Counted from the first letter of the stretch, positions 15,393-22,851 are shown. The stretch is 34,438 nt of DNA from Candidatus Nitrosopumilus sp. (GCA_003702525.1 REGJ01000011.1:1-34438); one strand, 5' to 3'. The notes: a model not told the origin generated them from the letters alone. Numbers and translations are program-made.

Positions 15393-17165
15393 CTAGTTTA
15401 ATGATGAGAGTGCTTTTACTTGTTCACTAACATAATCAAAACCTTCTTGCCAAAACTTGGATGATTGGATATCTAATCCATGTTCCTGAAGTAATTTTTC
15501 AGGTTTTTTTGAACCTCCTGCTGCAAGAATGTCAATATATGCTGGAACAAAATCTTTACCTTCTTTTTTGTATCTCTGGAATAATGATAATGCGAGTAGA
15601 TTTCCAAATGAATATGCGTAGCAGTAAAATGGTGTGTGGTAAAAGTGTGGAATGCAACTCCACTCTATTGCAAAATCATCTGTAACCTCTACTGATTTTC
15701 CAAATTGATTTTTTAGATTTTGTAAATATGTCTTTGAAATTTCATCTATGGTTGTCCCATTACCAATTTGTTTATGAGCATCAACTTCAAAAATTGTAAA
15801 AAATGATTGTCTTAGAATTGTAGCATATAGATCATCAATTTTTTCAGATAACATGATTTTTTTCTCATCGTCTGAAATTTTATCTGAAATATTGTCATAA
15901 AGCAACAATTCTGAAAATGTTGATGCTGTTTCAGCTAATGGTAGAGGTGCATCTTGGACTAGAATTGATCTGTTTTGAGCAGCTTGACTATGAACTGCAT
16001 GGCCTAGTTCGTGTGCTAGTGTAAACACATCCCTTGATTTTCCTGTAAAATTGACCAAAACATAAGGTGTAATTTTAGGTGTTAATGTGCTACAAAATGC
16101 CCCATCCCTTTTTCCTTGTCTTACTGATGAGTCAATGTGATTTTCATTGAAAACTTTTCTTGCAAAATCTTCTAATGTATTGCTAAATCTTCCAAGTGAC
16201 TCAAAAACTAATTTTACAGATTTGTTGTATGAATAATTTTTTTCTTTGATATTTGCAGCCGCTGGTGCATAAATGTCATATCTCCTTAGCTTTTTCATTT
16301 TGAGCATCTTTGCTTTTTGAACAAAGAACTTTTGAAAAACTGGAGCATTTTTTTCACAAACTGTAAGAAGTGATTCTATTGTTTTATCATCTACATCATT
16401 TCCAATATTCCTCATTGAAATTGGAGTTTTGTAGCCTCGAATGTCAATTCCTTCGTCTTTCCAGTTAAGTACAATGTTTTGGTAAATTTCTCCAACAACT
16501 CCTTTATTCTCATTGTATTTTCCAAGAATCGTTTTGTATGCTGTTTCACGAATTTTTGGATTTGTATCTCTGACATAATTTGTCAACTCTTCTCTTGTCA
16601 TCTTTTTTGTTTTGTTTCCGATTTTCATTTGGTATTCAAATGCATTGGTTATCTTGTCATACAATTTTACAAGTGCAGAAATTCCTGTAACATCTAATGT
16701 ATTGATAATTCTCTCTTCTGGCTCACTAAGTGAGTATTTTGCAATTAGTCTTTTATGTGCTAGATATTCTGATAATTCTCCTGCCTCTTTGATCAGTCTC
16801 TTTGCATTTTTTTCATCAACTTGTGTCTTCCACCATAAATCAAAAAATAGAATCATGTTTGAAATATCTGAACCTAATTTTGACATTCTAGTCATTAATG
16901 ATGTTGCTTCATCTGATTGGGTATCTGAAGAGTAGGATAGAGATGCATACCCCCCAATCTTGCTCATCTTTTCAGAAATTTCTTCTACTTGGGCTAGTAT
17001 ATCCATGAACATTTTAGAAGACATTTTTGGGTCTAGTTTTGATTTAATTTTCTCAAATTTTTTAGCCTGATTTTCTAATTCTTTGATTTGTTTTTGAAAT
17101 GCTGGACTTTTTGGATTTTTTGCCAGTTCTGAGAGATCCCATGTTCCTAATTGATACTGTGACAT
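15393..17165 (-). CDS. pepF: M3B-family oligoendopeptidase F
   Basis: A 590-residue zinc metallopeptidase that cleaves short peptides in the cytoplasm. The zinc-binding motif is H385-E386-L-G-H389 in FTLAHELGHAVHSQAA, and the third ligand is E412 in LAETASTFSE. The N-terminal helical PepF domain covers about residues 1-190 and the catalytic domain about 195-575. The family end is recognisable (HFYHTPFYCYAYSFGNLLA, about 507-526), with Tyr and His residues that line the active site. Length is normal and no signal peptide is present. The start is ATG 17163-17165. It is convergent with the 14706-15278 gene across the structured element. Confidence 0.95.
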   Translation of the reverse strand: MSQYQLGTWDLSELAKNPKSPAFQKQIKELENQAKKFEKIKSKLDPKMSSKMFMDILAQVEEISEKMSKIGGYASLSYSSDTQSDEATSLMTRMSKLGSDISNMILFFDLWWKTQVDEKNAKRLIKEAGELSEYLAHKRLIAKYSLSEPEERIINTLDVTGISALVKLYDKITNAFEYQMKIGNKTKKMTREELTNYVRDTNPKIRETAYKTILGKYNENKGVVGEIYQNIVLNWKDEGIDIRGYKTPISMRNIGNDVDDKTIESLLTVCEKNAPVFQKFFVQKAKMLKMKKLRRYDIYAPAAANIKEKNYSYNKSVKLVFESLGRFSNTLEDFARKVFNENHIDSSVRQGKRDGAFCSTLTPKITPYVLVNFTGKSRDVFTLAHELGHAVHSQAAQNRSILVQDAPLPLAETASTFSELLLYDNISDKISDDEKKIMLSEKIDDLYATILRQSFFTIFEVDAHKQIGNGTTIDEISKTYLQNLKNQFGKSVEVTDDFAIEWSCIPHFYHTPFYCYAYSFGNLLALSLFQRYKKEGKDFVPAYIDILAAGGSKKPEKLLQEHGLDIQSSKFWQEGFDYVSEQVKALSSLN

Positions 17166-17205
17166 CTATATTTCGTAATTTTCTAACTATTAAAAAATGA
17201 ATACA

Positions 17206-17421
17206 CTATAGTTTGGATTCTTTTGATTTTACAATTCTTCTAATAGTGGAGTATGTGATTAAACCAATTCCGAAAATTACCCATCCGTAACTGTATGTGA
17301 TGGTTTCCTCTACAAAACTTGCTGGGCCTTCTCCTGCAAGTAAAATTGCCCAACTGATTCCCCCTGCTATTAGAAATCCTACGCCTACCCAAAATGTCCA
17401 ATGAAATTTTTTCTTGTCCAA
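17206..17421 (-). CDS. Small two-helix membrane protein
   Basis: A 71-residue protein starting at ATG 17419-17421. Two hydrophobic helices are predicted at about 8-29 (WTFWVGVGFLIAGGISWAILLA) and 42-61 (TYSYGWVIFGIGLITYSTI), with a short acidic loop between them and a basic C-terminus (RRIVKSKESKL). No motif is recognised. It lies 29 bases downstream of the UBP zinc-finger gene in the same direction and may be the last gene of the pyrophosphatase operon. Confidence 0.7.
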   Translation of the reverse strand: MDKKKFHWTFWVGVGFLIAGGISWAILLAGEGPASFVEETITYSYGWVIFGIGLITYSTIRRIVKSKESKL

Positions 17422-17450
17422 TTACCTGTAATTTTCTAATTTGTTGAAAA

Positions 17451-17708
17451 TTAATAGTATTCTTTATGGTGATAACACCACTTCCAAATGTCTCCTGGAA
17501 TTGCTTTCATAACTGGGTGACCTGTTTCTTCAAAATGTTTTGTTGCATGTTTTCCAATAGATGAATCACAACATCCAACATGTCCACATGTTAGACACAT
17601 TCGTATTGCAACTACTGGAAGATGTTCTTTTTCACATTCTTCACAGCTTTTTGTATTTGGTGTTATTCCTTTTCTCTCTTCTAAAAAATGGTTACACTCT
17701 TTTGACAT
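17451..17708 (-). CDS. UBP-type zinc finger protein
   Basis: An 85-residue protein consisting of a single ZnF-UBP domain. The ligand set is complete: C5 and H7, C22 and C25, C38 and C41 (MCLTCGHVGCC), C46 or C47, H54, H58 and H64, with the family segment KHATKHFEETGHPV. In eukaryotic deubiquitinases and HDAC6 this domain binds the free C-terminal Gly-Gly of ubiquitin. Stand-alone copies occur in bacteria and archaea with unknown partners. It starts one base after the stop of the pyrophosphatase gene, so it is almost certainly co-transcribed. A ubiquitin-like small modifier as partner is speculation. Confidence 0.9.
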   Translation of the reverse strand: MSKECNHFLEERKGITPNTKSCEECEKEHLPVVAIRMCLTCGHVGCCDSSIGKHATKHFEETGHPVMKAIPGDIWKWCYHHKEYY

Positions 17709-17709
17709 C

Positions 17710-18249
17710 TTAAAATTTCTTCAAAGTATTCTTGTATCTTTTAATTGATTCAACAATTATGTTCTTTGCTTCTTTTGCTGATTGCCATCCTAGTATCTCT
17801 ACTTTTTTCCCTTCCAAGTCTTTGTACACTTGGAAAAAGTGAGCAATTTCAGAACGATAGTGATCTTCAATATCTGTGATATCTGTTGTGTGCAAATATC
17901 TTGGATCATTTGTTGACACACAAATAATTTTGTCATCCAAATCTCCGGCATCTTTCATTTGAAGTAGTCCTATTGGTCTAGCTTCAATCAAAATTCCTGG
18001 ATATGTTGGATTTGTGACAAGTACTAGTGCATCTAATGGATCTCCATCTTCAGAAAGTGTTTGAGGAACTAGTCCATAATCTCCTGGATAGTGAAATGGT
18101 GAAAACAAAACTCTGTCAAGTTTTATCATGTTGTGTTTTTTGTCATACTCGTATTTGTTCATAGAACCCTTAGGAATCTCTACTACTACATTGATAATTT
18201 CAGGAATATCTTCTCCTGACTCTATATCGTGCCAAAAATTTTTACTCAT
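17710..18249 (-). CDS. ppa: Inorganic pyrophosphatase, family I
   Basis: A 179-residue soluble pyrophosphatase that hydrolyses pyrophosphate to two phosphates, pulling biosynthetic reactions forward. The signature D68-G-D-P-L-D73 (EDGDPLDALV) supplies metal-binding Asp residues, with D100 and D105 (MKDAGDLDDK) as further ligands. FHYPGDYGLVPQT (52-64) and the Lys/Arg residues in KGSMNKYEYDKK are also family features. Length matches the bacterial/archaeal family I enzyme. The start is ATG 18247-18249. The UBP zinc-finger gene follows after one base and a small membrane protein after that. Confidence 0.96.
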   Translation of the reverse strand: MSKNFWHDIESGEDIPEIINVVVEIPKGSMNKYEYDKKHNMIKLDRVLFSPFHYPGDYGLVPQTLSEDGDPLDALVLVTNPTYPGILIEARPIGLLQMKDAGDLDDKIICVSTNDPRYLHTTDITDIEDHYRSEIAHFFQVYKDLEGKKVEILGWQSAKEAKNIIVESIKRYKNTLKKF

Positions 18250-18305
18250 TTCTTAGCTAGCGTTTTCTTGAATAGTATATGAATTCTGTGAAAAATAAAG
18301 AATGT

Positions 18306-18725
18306 TTAGACTAGTTGATTTGAGTTAGGAATGACTCTGTGTATTACCACAGTATATTCGCCTTCAAAGGCTTTTTCCATACTTCCATTTTCATCAATAC
18401 TAGTTACTCTAAACTTGTATTCGTAAGAACCATCTCCTTTGACATCGACTTGGGCAACATGTACCAAATCATCTGAATCATCAAAGAATTGGATGATTAC
18501 TGGATGTCTCTCGACATATTCTGAAGGACTGCCTGTAACAAATCCCCATGGTAGTGTATTGTCTTCAGGGACAATCATTGTTGTGACTGTTTTTTGTAGA
18601 CTAATCTCTTCGTTGATTGGAGTGATTGTTGTAGTTTCAGAACTCTCTGCAATAATCTCTGATGGAAACATCAGAACTGCAAATGATGCAATAACTGCTA
18701 GAAAGATACTTGATTTTGTTCTCAT
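18306..18725 (-). CDS. Secreted protein of unknown function
   Basis: From ATG 18723-18725 the protein has 139 residues; an in-frame TTG at 18743 would add six. The ATG is preferred because a TATA-like stretch on the minus strand (TTTTTTAAGTA) is centred about 25 bases upstream. Residues 1-26 form a signal peptide (SSIFLAVIASFAVLMFPSEIIA). The mature part of about 110 residues is beta-rich (for example HPVIIQFFDDSDDLVHVAQV and GSYEYKFRVTSI), resembling an Ig-like or carboxypeptidase-regulatory-like beta sandwich. There is no C-terminal anchor and no Cys. Function unknown. Confidence 0.75.
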   Translation of the reverse strand: MRTKSSIFLAVIASFAVLMFPSEIIAESSETTTITPINEEISLQKTVTTMIVPEDNTLPWGFVTGSPSEYVERHPVIIQFFDDSDDLVHVAQVDVKGDGSYEYKFRVTSIDENGSMEKAFEGEYTVVIHRVIPNSNQLV

Positions 18726-18774
18726 TTGACTAGTTTTTTTCAAAGTTACTTAAAAAATTTATTACAAATTCATA

Positions 18775-18906
18775 CTATGGTAACTCGTCTTCTAAATCAG
18801 AACATGCTGCATGAACCCATTGTTCTTTAGAGTTTTTTAGAATCTCTTTTCCTACTTTGATTGCTTCCCCACATTCTACACATTTTCCAGGGAATCTTGC
18901 TTTCAT
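18775..18906 (-). CDS. 43-residue zinc-finger protein
   Basis: A short frame from ATG 18904-18906 to TAG 18775-18777. Four probable zinc ligands are spaced C9-x2-C12-x19-H32-x2-C35 (KCVECGEAI, then WVHAAC), similar to half of a PARP-type or LIM-like finger. A longer frame could be read upstream, but it would run through tRNA-Val, so the ATG is used; a TATA-like TTAAAAT about 26 bases before it supports this. The basic N-terminus and CCHC finger suggest binding to nucleic acid or protein. It is transcribed in the same direction as the tRNA and lies 34 bases after it. Confidence 0.75.
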   Translation of the reverse strand: MKARFPGKCVECGEAIKVGKEILKNSKEQWVHAACSDLEDELP

Positions 18907-18940
18907 GATTTTTCTGACATCCTGTCTAATTTTAAGTAGA

Positions 18941-19035
18941 TGGACCGGATGGGATTTGAACCCACGACCTTTGCGGGGAATTATTCCCTTACGCAGTGTG
19001 AGTGCGTCATCCAAACCAAACTAGACGACCGGTCC
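18941..19035 (-). tRNA. tRNA-Val (anticodon CAC) with a 20-base intron in the variable arm
   Basis: On the minus strand, GGACCGG (19029-19035) pairs with CCGGTCC (18942-18948), with discriminator A at 18941. The anticodon stem ACGCA/TGCGT encloses loop CTCACAC, anticodon CAC, so it decodes GUG valine. The T arm GTGGG-TTCAAAT-CCCAT is intact. Between the anticodon stem and T arm there are 25 bases where 5 are expected. Removing 20 bases leaves variable loop AGGTC, identical to that of the tRNA-Thr in this window. Mature length is then 75 bases. No CCA is encoded. The elongator identity is clear; the intron makes simple scans likely to misplace it. Confidence 0.93.
18970..18989 (-). other. Non-canonical tRNA intron with bulge-helix-bulge motif (position 44/45)
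   Basis: The pre-tRNA can fold with central helix TGCG/CGCA (4 bp), a 3-base bulge TAA on the 5' side and a 3-base bulge AAG on the 3' side, and an inner hairpin GGGAA-TAA-TTCCC. This is the bulge-helix-bulge target of archaeal splicing endonuclease. Cutting after the second base of each bulge removes exactly 20 bases and gives a standard variable loop. Confidence 0.82.
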
Positions 19036-19129
19036 AACAAAATTACAAAACTACAAGCTTTTTTGTCTTTAGATTCTGGATATTTTGTAATAACCTCTGC
19101 CTTTAGTACTCATTTTTGTAAATTCTAAC

Positions 19130-19378
19130 ATGTCCTTACAGGAATTTGATGCATTAATTGACAGGATGAAGTTGGCATTTGAGTATGCTGAAAATCTTGG
19201 ACAGTATGTTGATGCTGCCAAAATTCTTTATCAAATGAATGAGGAATTGCCTGATGATCTACAAATCCAACTAGAAGAGTTAGACGACCCTGAATTGGCA
19301 AAATCTTTTGTAATGAGATACCATTCCAACATAAAATCTGCAATTGTTGATTATCGACAAAGATTGATGAATTTCTAA
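19130..19378 (+). CDS. Small conserved helical protein of unknown function
   Basis: An 82-residue soluble protein starting at ATG 19130. It is almost wholly helical and acidic, with amphipathic segments (FDALIDRMKLAFEYAENLG, AAKILYQMNEELPDDLQIQL) that suggest a compact helical bundle. No Cys, membrane segment or known motif. It diverges from tRNA-Val and ends two bases before the convergent stop of ribosomal L40e. Probably lineage-specific; function unknown. Confidence 0.72.
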   Translation: MSLQEFDALIDRMKLAFEYAENLGQYVDAAKILYQMNEELPDDLQIQLEELDDPELAKSFVMRYHSNIKSAIVDYRQRLMNF

Positions 19379-19380
19379 TT

Positions 19381-19548
19381 CTATTTCTTTACGCCGAGAT
19401 TTCTGTTCTTTAATCTCAAGTATGGGTTTCTACATTTTCTACATCTAGAAGCGTCAATGTCGTTTCTACATCCACAATTAAAACAAATTCTCATGACAAG
19501 TCTTGCTTGCTGTGCGATTCGTTTCTTTTCTGGGTCTGTAATAGGCAT
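19381..19548 (-). CDS. rpl40e: Large-subunit ribosomal protein L40e
   Basis: A 55-residue frame from ATG 19546-19548 to TAG 19381-19383. The protein begins MPITDPEKKRIAQQARL and has a four-Cys zinc ribbon, C22-x2-C25 and C36-x2-C39 (CFNCGC and CRKC), followed by a basic end (NPYLRLKNRNLGVKK). In eukaryotes this protein is made as a ubiquitin fusion; in archaea it stands alone, as here. A Shine-Dalgarno-like GGAG lies eight bases before the ATG. It follows sucD by 31 bases in the same direction. Confidence 0.95.
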   Translation of the reverse strand: MPITDPEKKRIAQQARLVMRICFNCGCRNDIDASRCRKCRNPYLRLKNRNLGVKK

Positions 19549-19579
19549 TTGATTCTCTCCTAAATCTCTCTCTTTTAAT

Positions 19580-20497
19580 CTAATCGGATTTTTCCATCTT
19601 TCCTGCTAGTAAAACAGGTACTTCTGCAGGTCTTTTTGCTACTGGGATGTTTGCTTTGTTAAACATTGAAACCTTGGATTCTGCTGAACCATATGTTCCC
19701 ATTACAATTGCACCTGCGTGTCCCATTCTCTTTTCTTTAGGAGCAGCTCTTCCTGCAATGTATGCAACAGTTGGTTTGTTAAATCCTGAATCAATAATTT
19801 TCTGAGCTAACATCTCTTCAGAGTCTCCTCCAATTTCTCCTACAACTACCATTCCTTCCAAATCTGGAATGTCTTTTACCATATCAAATGCATCAATGAG
19901 TCTTGTTCCATTAACTGGATCTCCTCCAATACCAATTGTAATTGACTGACCAAACCCTGCATTAGTTAATGCATCTGAAATTTCATAAAGTAATGTTCCA
20001 CTCTTTGATAATACTGCAATTTTTCCTGCTTTGAAAGGCATTGGTGGCATGATTCCAATTTTGATTAATTCTGGAATCATGATTCCTGGTGTGTTTGGAC
20101 CAATGATTACTGCTCCTTTTTGTTTTGCTAGATCTAATGCTTCCATTGTGTCTCTAACTGGGACATGTTCTGGGATTGCGACTAGCAGTTTGATTCCTGC
20201 CTCTAGTGCATCTTTTGCAGCACCAAGGAAGAACTTTGCTGGAACAAAGACAATTGAAATTTTGGCATTTGTTGCATCAACTGCTTCTTGCATTGAATTG
20301 TAAATTGGAACTTTATCTTCAAATTTCTGACCACCTTTTCCCGGAGTGACTCCTGCAACAACATTTGTTCCGTATGCAATCATTTGTTTAGCGTGTAGTG
20401 ATCCATATGCTCCTGTGATTCCTTGAACAATCACTCCTTTCTTTTCATAATCAGAATCCTCTGGTTTTCCTTTTAGTAATCCAAAAATGTCTGTCAA
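19580..20497 (-). CDS. sucD: Succinyl-CoA synthetase, alpha subunit
   Basis: A 305-residue subunit that binds CoA and carries the phosphohistidine of succinyl-CoA synthetase, which interconverts succinyl-CoA and succinate with NTP formation. The active His is H260 in KRMGHAGAIVMG. The N-terminal CoA-binding Rossmann domain shows VQGITGAYGSLHA (24-36) and PGKGG; SKSGTLLYE (164-172) and the GIGGDPVNG loop (189-197) belong to the ligase domain. The start is TTG 20495-20497 inside a four-base TTGA overlap with the end of sucC, so translation is coupled. Length is normal (about 290-305). Confidence 0.96.
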   Translation of the reverse strand: MTDIFGLLKGKPEDSDYEKKGVIVQGITGAYGSLHAKQMIAYGTNVVAGVTPGKGGQKFEDKVPIYNSMQEAVDATNAKISIVFVPAKFFLGAAKDALEAGIKLLVAIPEHVPVRDTMEALDLAKQKGAVIIGPNTPGIMIPELIKIGIMPPMPFKAGKIAVLSKSGTLLYEISDALTNAGFGQSITIGIGGDPVNGTRLIDAFDMVKDIPDLEGMVVVGEIGGDSEEMLAQKIIDSGFNKPTVAYIAGRAAPKEKRMGHAGAIVMGTYGSAESKVSMFNKANIPVAKRPAEVPVLLAGKMEKSD

Positions 20498-21600
20498 TTC
20501 TTTACTCCCATTACTGCTGCGTTAATTGCCTCTTCGACCGTACTGAAAATTTTGGTTCTAGAACCTTGTAGCATCTCTGTTGCTTTTTCTGATTCGGTTC
20601 CCTTTAGTCTTGAAAATACTGGCAAGTCAATTAGATTATCCTCATATGCTTTTAGAAATGCCTCAGCTACTACTGTTGTTTTTACAATTCCTCCATAGAG
20701 GTTTACTAGAATTCCTTTCACTCTATCTAATTTGCTAATCAAAGTCAATGCCTCATAAACTGATTCAGTTGTTGCACCGCCACCCACATCTAAGAAACAT
20801 GCTGGCTTTCCTCCGTTATCGGACAACATATCTAGTGTAGACATTACTAACCCTGCACCGTTTCCAACAACTGCAATGTCTCCGTCTAATTCTACTAATG
20901 AAAATCCACTCTTCTCAGCTTGTTCTTCAATTGCTGATTTCTCTTGATATTTTTCTAACTCTGGATGTCTAAAGTTACTGTTATCATCTGTAACAAATTT
21001 TCCATCTAGTGCCATAATTGTGTCATCTTGCATAATTGCAAGTGGATTAATTTCTACAAGTTCTGCTTCTTTTTCAATTGTAAGTTTTGATAATTTCTTC
21101 AAAGTGTCTACAACACCTTCTGCTGGTTTTCCTTCTAGTCCCATCTCTTTTGCAACTTCTTGTGCAAGTTCATCTGAAACTTCACCTAATCCTATCTCTT
21201 TGATGATTTGGTTTTTTACTGATTCAATCTCAACGCCACCTTCGGCTGATGCAATAATTGTGTAGCATCTCTTTGAACGGTTCAAAAATATTGAAAGATA
21301 CAGTTCTTTTTTGATGTCTGCCATCTTTTCAAGAAGAATTGCTCTTGCTTTTTCTCCCTTTATTGTCAAGTCCATGACTTGAGGGTATTTTATCTCAAAT
21401 TCGTCGTCATTTTGGCATTTTTGGATTCCTCCAGCCTTGCCTCTGCCTCCTACTGGAACCTGAATTTTAATTACAAATGGATATCCTAACTCTTTTGCAT
21501 GCTTTCTACCCTCTTCGATATTGGTAGATGAAATACTATCTAGGAGATTGATTCCATATTCTCTAAACAACTCTTTTGCTTGAAATTCTAGTAATTGCAT
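20494..21600 (-). CDS. sucC: Succinyl-CoA synthetase, beta subunit
   Basis: A 368-residue subunit with an N-terminal ATP-grasp domain and a C-terminal ligase domain. Family features are LLEFQAKELFREYGI at the N-terminus, the lysine- and glycine-rich nucleotide loop VPVGGRGKAGGIQ (48-60), ELVEINPLA with the metal-binding residues, and GNGAGLVMSTLDM and FLDVGGGAT in the ligase domain. It pairs with SucD. The subunit is slightly shorter than the bacterial form (about 388). The start is ATG 21598-21600. In thaumarchaea this enzyme belongs to the central C4 reactions linked to the hydroxypropionate/hydroxybutyrate cycle; its direction cannot be told from sequence. Confidence 0.95.
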   Translation of the reverse strand: MQLLEFQAKELFREYGINLLDSISSTNIEEGRKHAKELGYPFVIKIQVPVGGRGKAGGIQKCQNDDEFEIKYPQVMDLTIKGEKARAILLEKMADIKKELYLSIFLNRSKRCYTIIASAEGGVEIESVKNQIIKEIGLGEVSDELAQEVAKEMGLEGKPAEGVVDTLKKLSKLTIEKEAELVEINPLAIMQDDTIMALDGKFVTDDNSNFRHPELEKYQEKSAIEEQAEKSGFSLVELDGDIAVVGNGAGLVMSTLDMLSDNGGKPACFLDVGGGATTESVYEALTLISKLDRVKGILVNLYGGIVKTTVVAEAFLKAYEDNLIDLPVFSRLKGTESEKATEMLQGSRTKIFSTVEEAINAAVMGVKN

Positions 21601-21640
21601 GCAAAAATCATGAATTTTACGGTCTTTATTAATTATGACG

Positions 21641-21970
21641 TTATCTCAATTGCTCATCAAGAAAATCAATCATTTCTAAAAAGCGATCCTTGCTTTTCCT
21701 CAATAATTCCTGAGGATACTCTTCAATGGTAAACACAAACTGCTGGTGAAAACTTGGAACCAGAATTCCTCCTGATGTTACCATTTGCTCAATCACATAC
21801 CCTTTGGTAAGAGTACATACAATCTCTTCATAGGACTCTTCTTCTTCTTCAAGGGTTTGTCTGTAAAGGACAATGGGGCGATTAGTTTTTTCGACAATTT
21901 TTGAGCCTTTTTCAAGTAGATCTGCTAAATGTTGAATCTGCCATGCATCAAGACTAATCTGCTTTACCAT
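21641..21970 (-). CDS. Conserved small protein of unknown function
   Basis: A 109-residue soluble protein starting at ATG 21968-21970. It begins with a helix (LDAWQIQHLADLLEKGSKIVE), has a very acidic turn (LEEEEESYEE), two strands (IVCTLTKGYVIEQM and QQFVFTIEEY) and a final helix (LLRKSKDRFLEMIDFLDEQL). No metal-binding or catalytic motif is visible. It lies 40 bases upstream of sucC in the same direction and could be transcribed with it. A small regulatory or adaptor role is possible but nothing in the sequence shows it. Confidence 0.72.
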   Translation of the reverse strand: MVKQISLDAWQIQHLADLLEKGSKIVEKTNRPIVLYRQTLEEEEESYEEIVCTLTKGYVIEQMVTSGGILVPSFHQQFVFTIEEYPQELLRKSKDRFLEMIDFLDEQLR

Positions 21971-22072
21971 ATTATCAATACGTGATTTTTCTATTTAACC
22001 GTGATAAAACAATGTATTTTCACTATTTGTCGTCATTCAAAGCTAGGCTGAAATGAAAAAAGGAAAAAAGTA

Positions 22073-22657
22073 TCAGAGACTATCAAGTGATCTAGAATGT
22101 TTACTTGTATGTGGTCTTTCACCAGAATATCTTCTTCTCATATGTCCTGATGGTCTGCCGTCAAGTAGTTCTAAGAACCATGATTCGTGTTCTATCTCCT
22201 CAGCAAGAATGCTTTGTGCGATATCATATGTCATAGGATCTTTTCCATGAGTCATTTTGCAGACTTTGTTCCAATTGATAATGGCTCCTTGTTCTGCTTT
22301 GAGACATTTCTCTAAAATTTCATTTAGAGTTGTGCTCTTGTCTGATTGTAAGAAATCAGCTCCTGCAGATTTGCAAAAGTCAACAATGTCTTTTGGAAAC
22401 TCTCCTCCTAGTTGGAAGATTCTGTCAATGCATGACTCAAAGTGGCTCAAATCTTCGAGCCTGGCATCTTCAATTACTCCTTTGATACCTTCGCCTTCCA
22501 TTCCTGTACAGAATGAACGGAGGTTGGTGAAGTAGTAATATGCCACAAATTCGACTGCTGCGTTTTTCTTGAGTTCTTCAATTAACTCATCAACGTCAAC
22601 GCCGTTTTGCTTGAGAAATTCTACACCTACAACATGATGTGGTTTTGAATCTGACAT
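22073..22657 (-). CDS. DPS-like ferritin (DPSL/thioferritin-type)
   Basis: A 194-residue ferritin-superfamily protein. Putative di-iron ligands are E36, E68, H72, E122, E154 and H157 (EIEHE), in the order expected for a four-helix ferroxidase bundle. Two Cys, C95 and C118, sit about 23 residues apart, as in archaeal DPSL proteins, where a Cys pair lies next to the ferroxidase site. Such proteins form 12-subunit cages that oxidise and store iron with hydrogen peroxide and protect DNA. The last 25 residues (Arg, His, Ser, Lys) form a basic tail that could bind DNA. ATG 22655-22657 lies about 26 bases after a TATA box, so the message is probably leaderless. Confidence 0.87.
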   Translation of the reverse strand: MSDSKPHHVVGVEFLKQNGVDVDELIEELKKNAAVEFVAYYYFTNLRSFCTGMEGEGIKGVIEDARLEDLSHFESCIDRIFQLGGEFPKDIVDFCKSAGADFLQSDKSTTLNEILEKCLKAEQGAIINWNKVCKMTHGKDPMTYDIAQSILAEEIEHESWFLELLDGRPSGHMRRRYSGERPHTSKHSRSLDSL

Positions 22658-22679
22658 AGAATGCTCACTTTTTGTTTGC

Positions 22680-22687
22680 CATAAAAA
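22680..22687 (-). promoter_or_regulatory. TATA box of the DPS-like ferritin gene
   Basis: TTTTTATG on the minus strand is centred about 26 bases before ATG 22657. The structured element at 22728-22780 therefore lies upstream of this promoter and outside the ferritin message. Confidence 0.5.
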
Positions 22688-22727
22688 GTTTTTTTTGAAT
22701 CTATGATTATGTTATGAAGTTAATTCT

Positions 22728-22780
22728 CAGAAGAGGTGACAGAAAATTCTGGTTGGGGACCTAGAGGCCATCCTCTTCTG
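22728..22780. ncRNA. Candidate structured RNA element, strand uncertain
   Basis: In the 194-base gap between the ferritin start and the ileS stop, a perfect 9-bp stem CAGAAGAGG/CCTCTTCTG (22728-22736 with 22772-22780) closes a 35-base interior that can form smaller hairpins (CAGA/TCTG at 22740-22751; GGT/ACC around 22751-22762). Half the bases are G or C (27 of 53) against AT-rich flanks. On the minus strand, TTTATTAATT (22805-22814) sits about 26 bases before 22784. On the plus strand, T-rich stretches after 22790 could terminate a transcript. It could also be a 3' element of ileS. A 16-codon frame (ATG 22714-22716) crosses it on the plus strand. Confidence 0.35.
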
Positions 22781-22851
22781 GAATATGATTAATTTTTTCA
22801 TTTTTAATTAATAAAAAGTAAGTCTGCACTGCAATCAAATTTTTTCAGGAA

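Noticed and set aside
18775-19014. 79-codon reading of the small zinc-finger gene with an upstream start
   Set aside because: Its first 36 codons run through tRNA-Val and its intron; ATG 18906 has a TATA-like box at the right distance.
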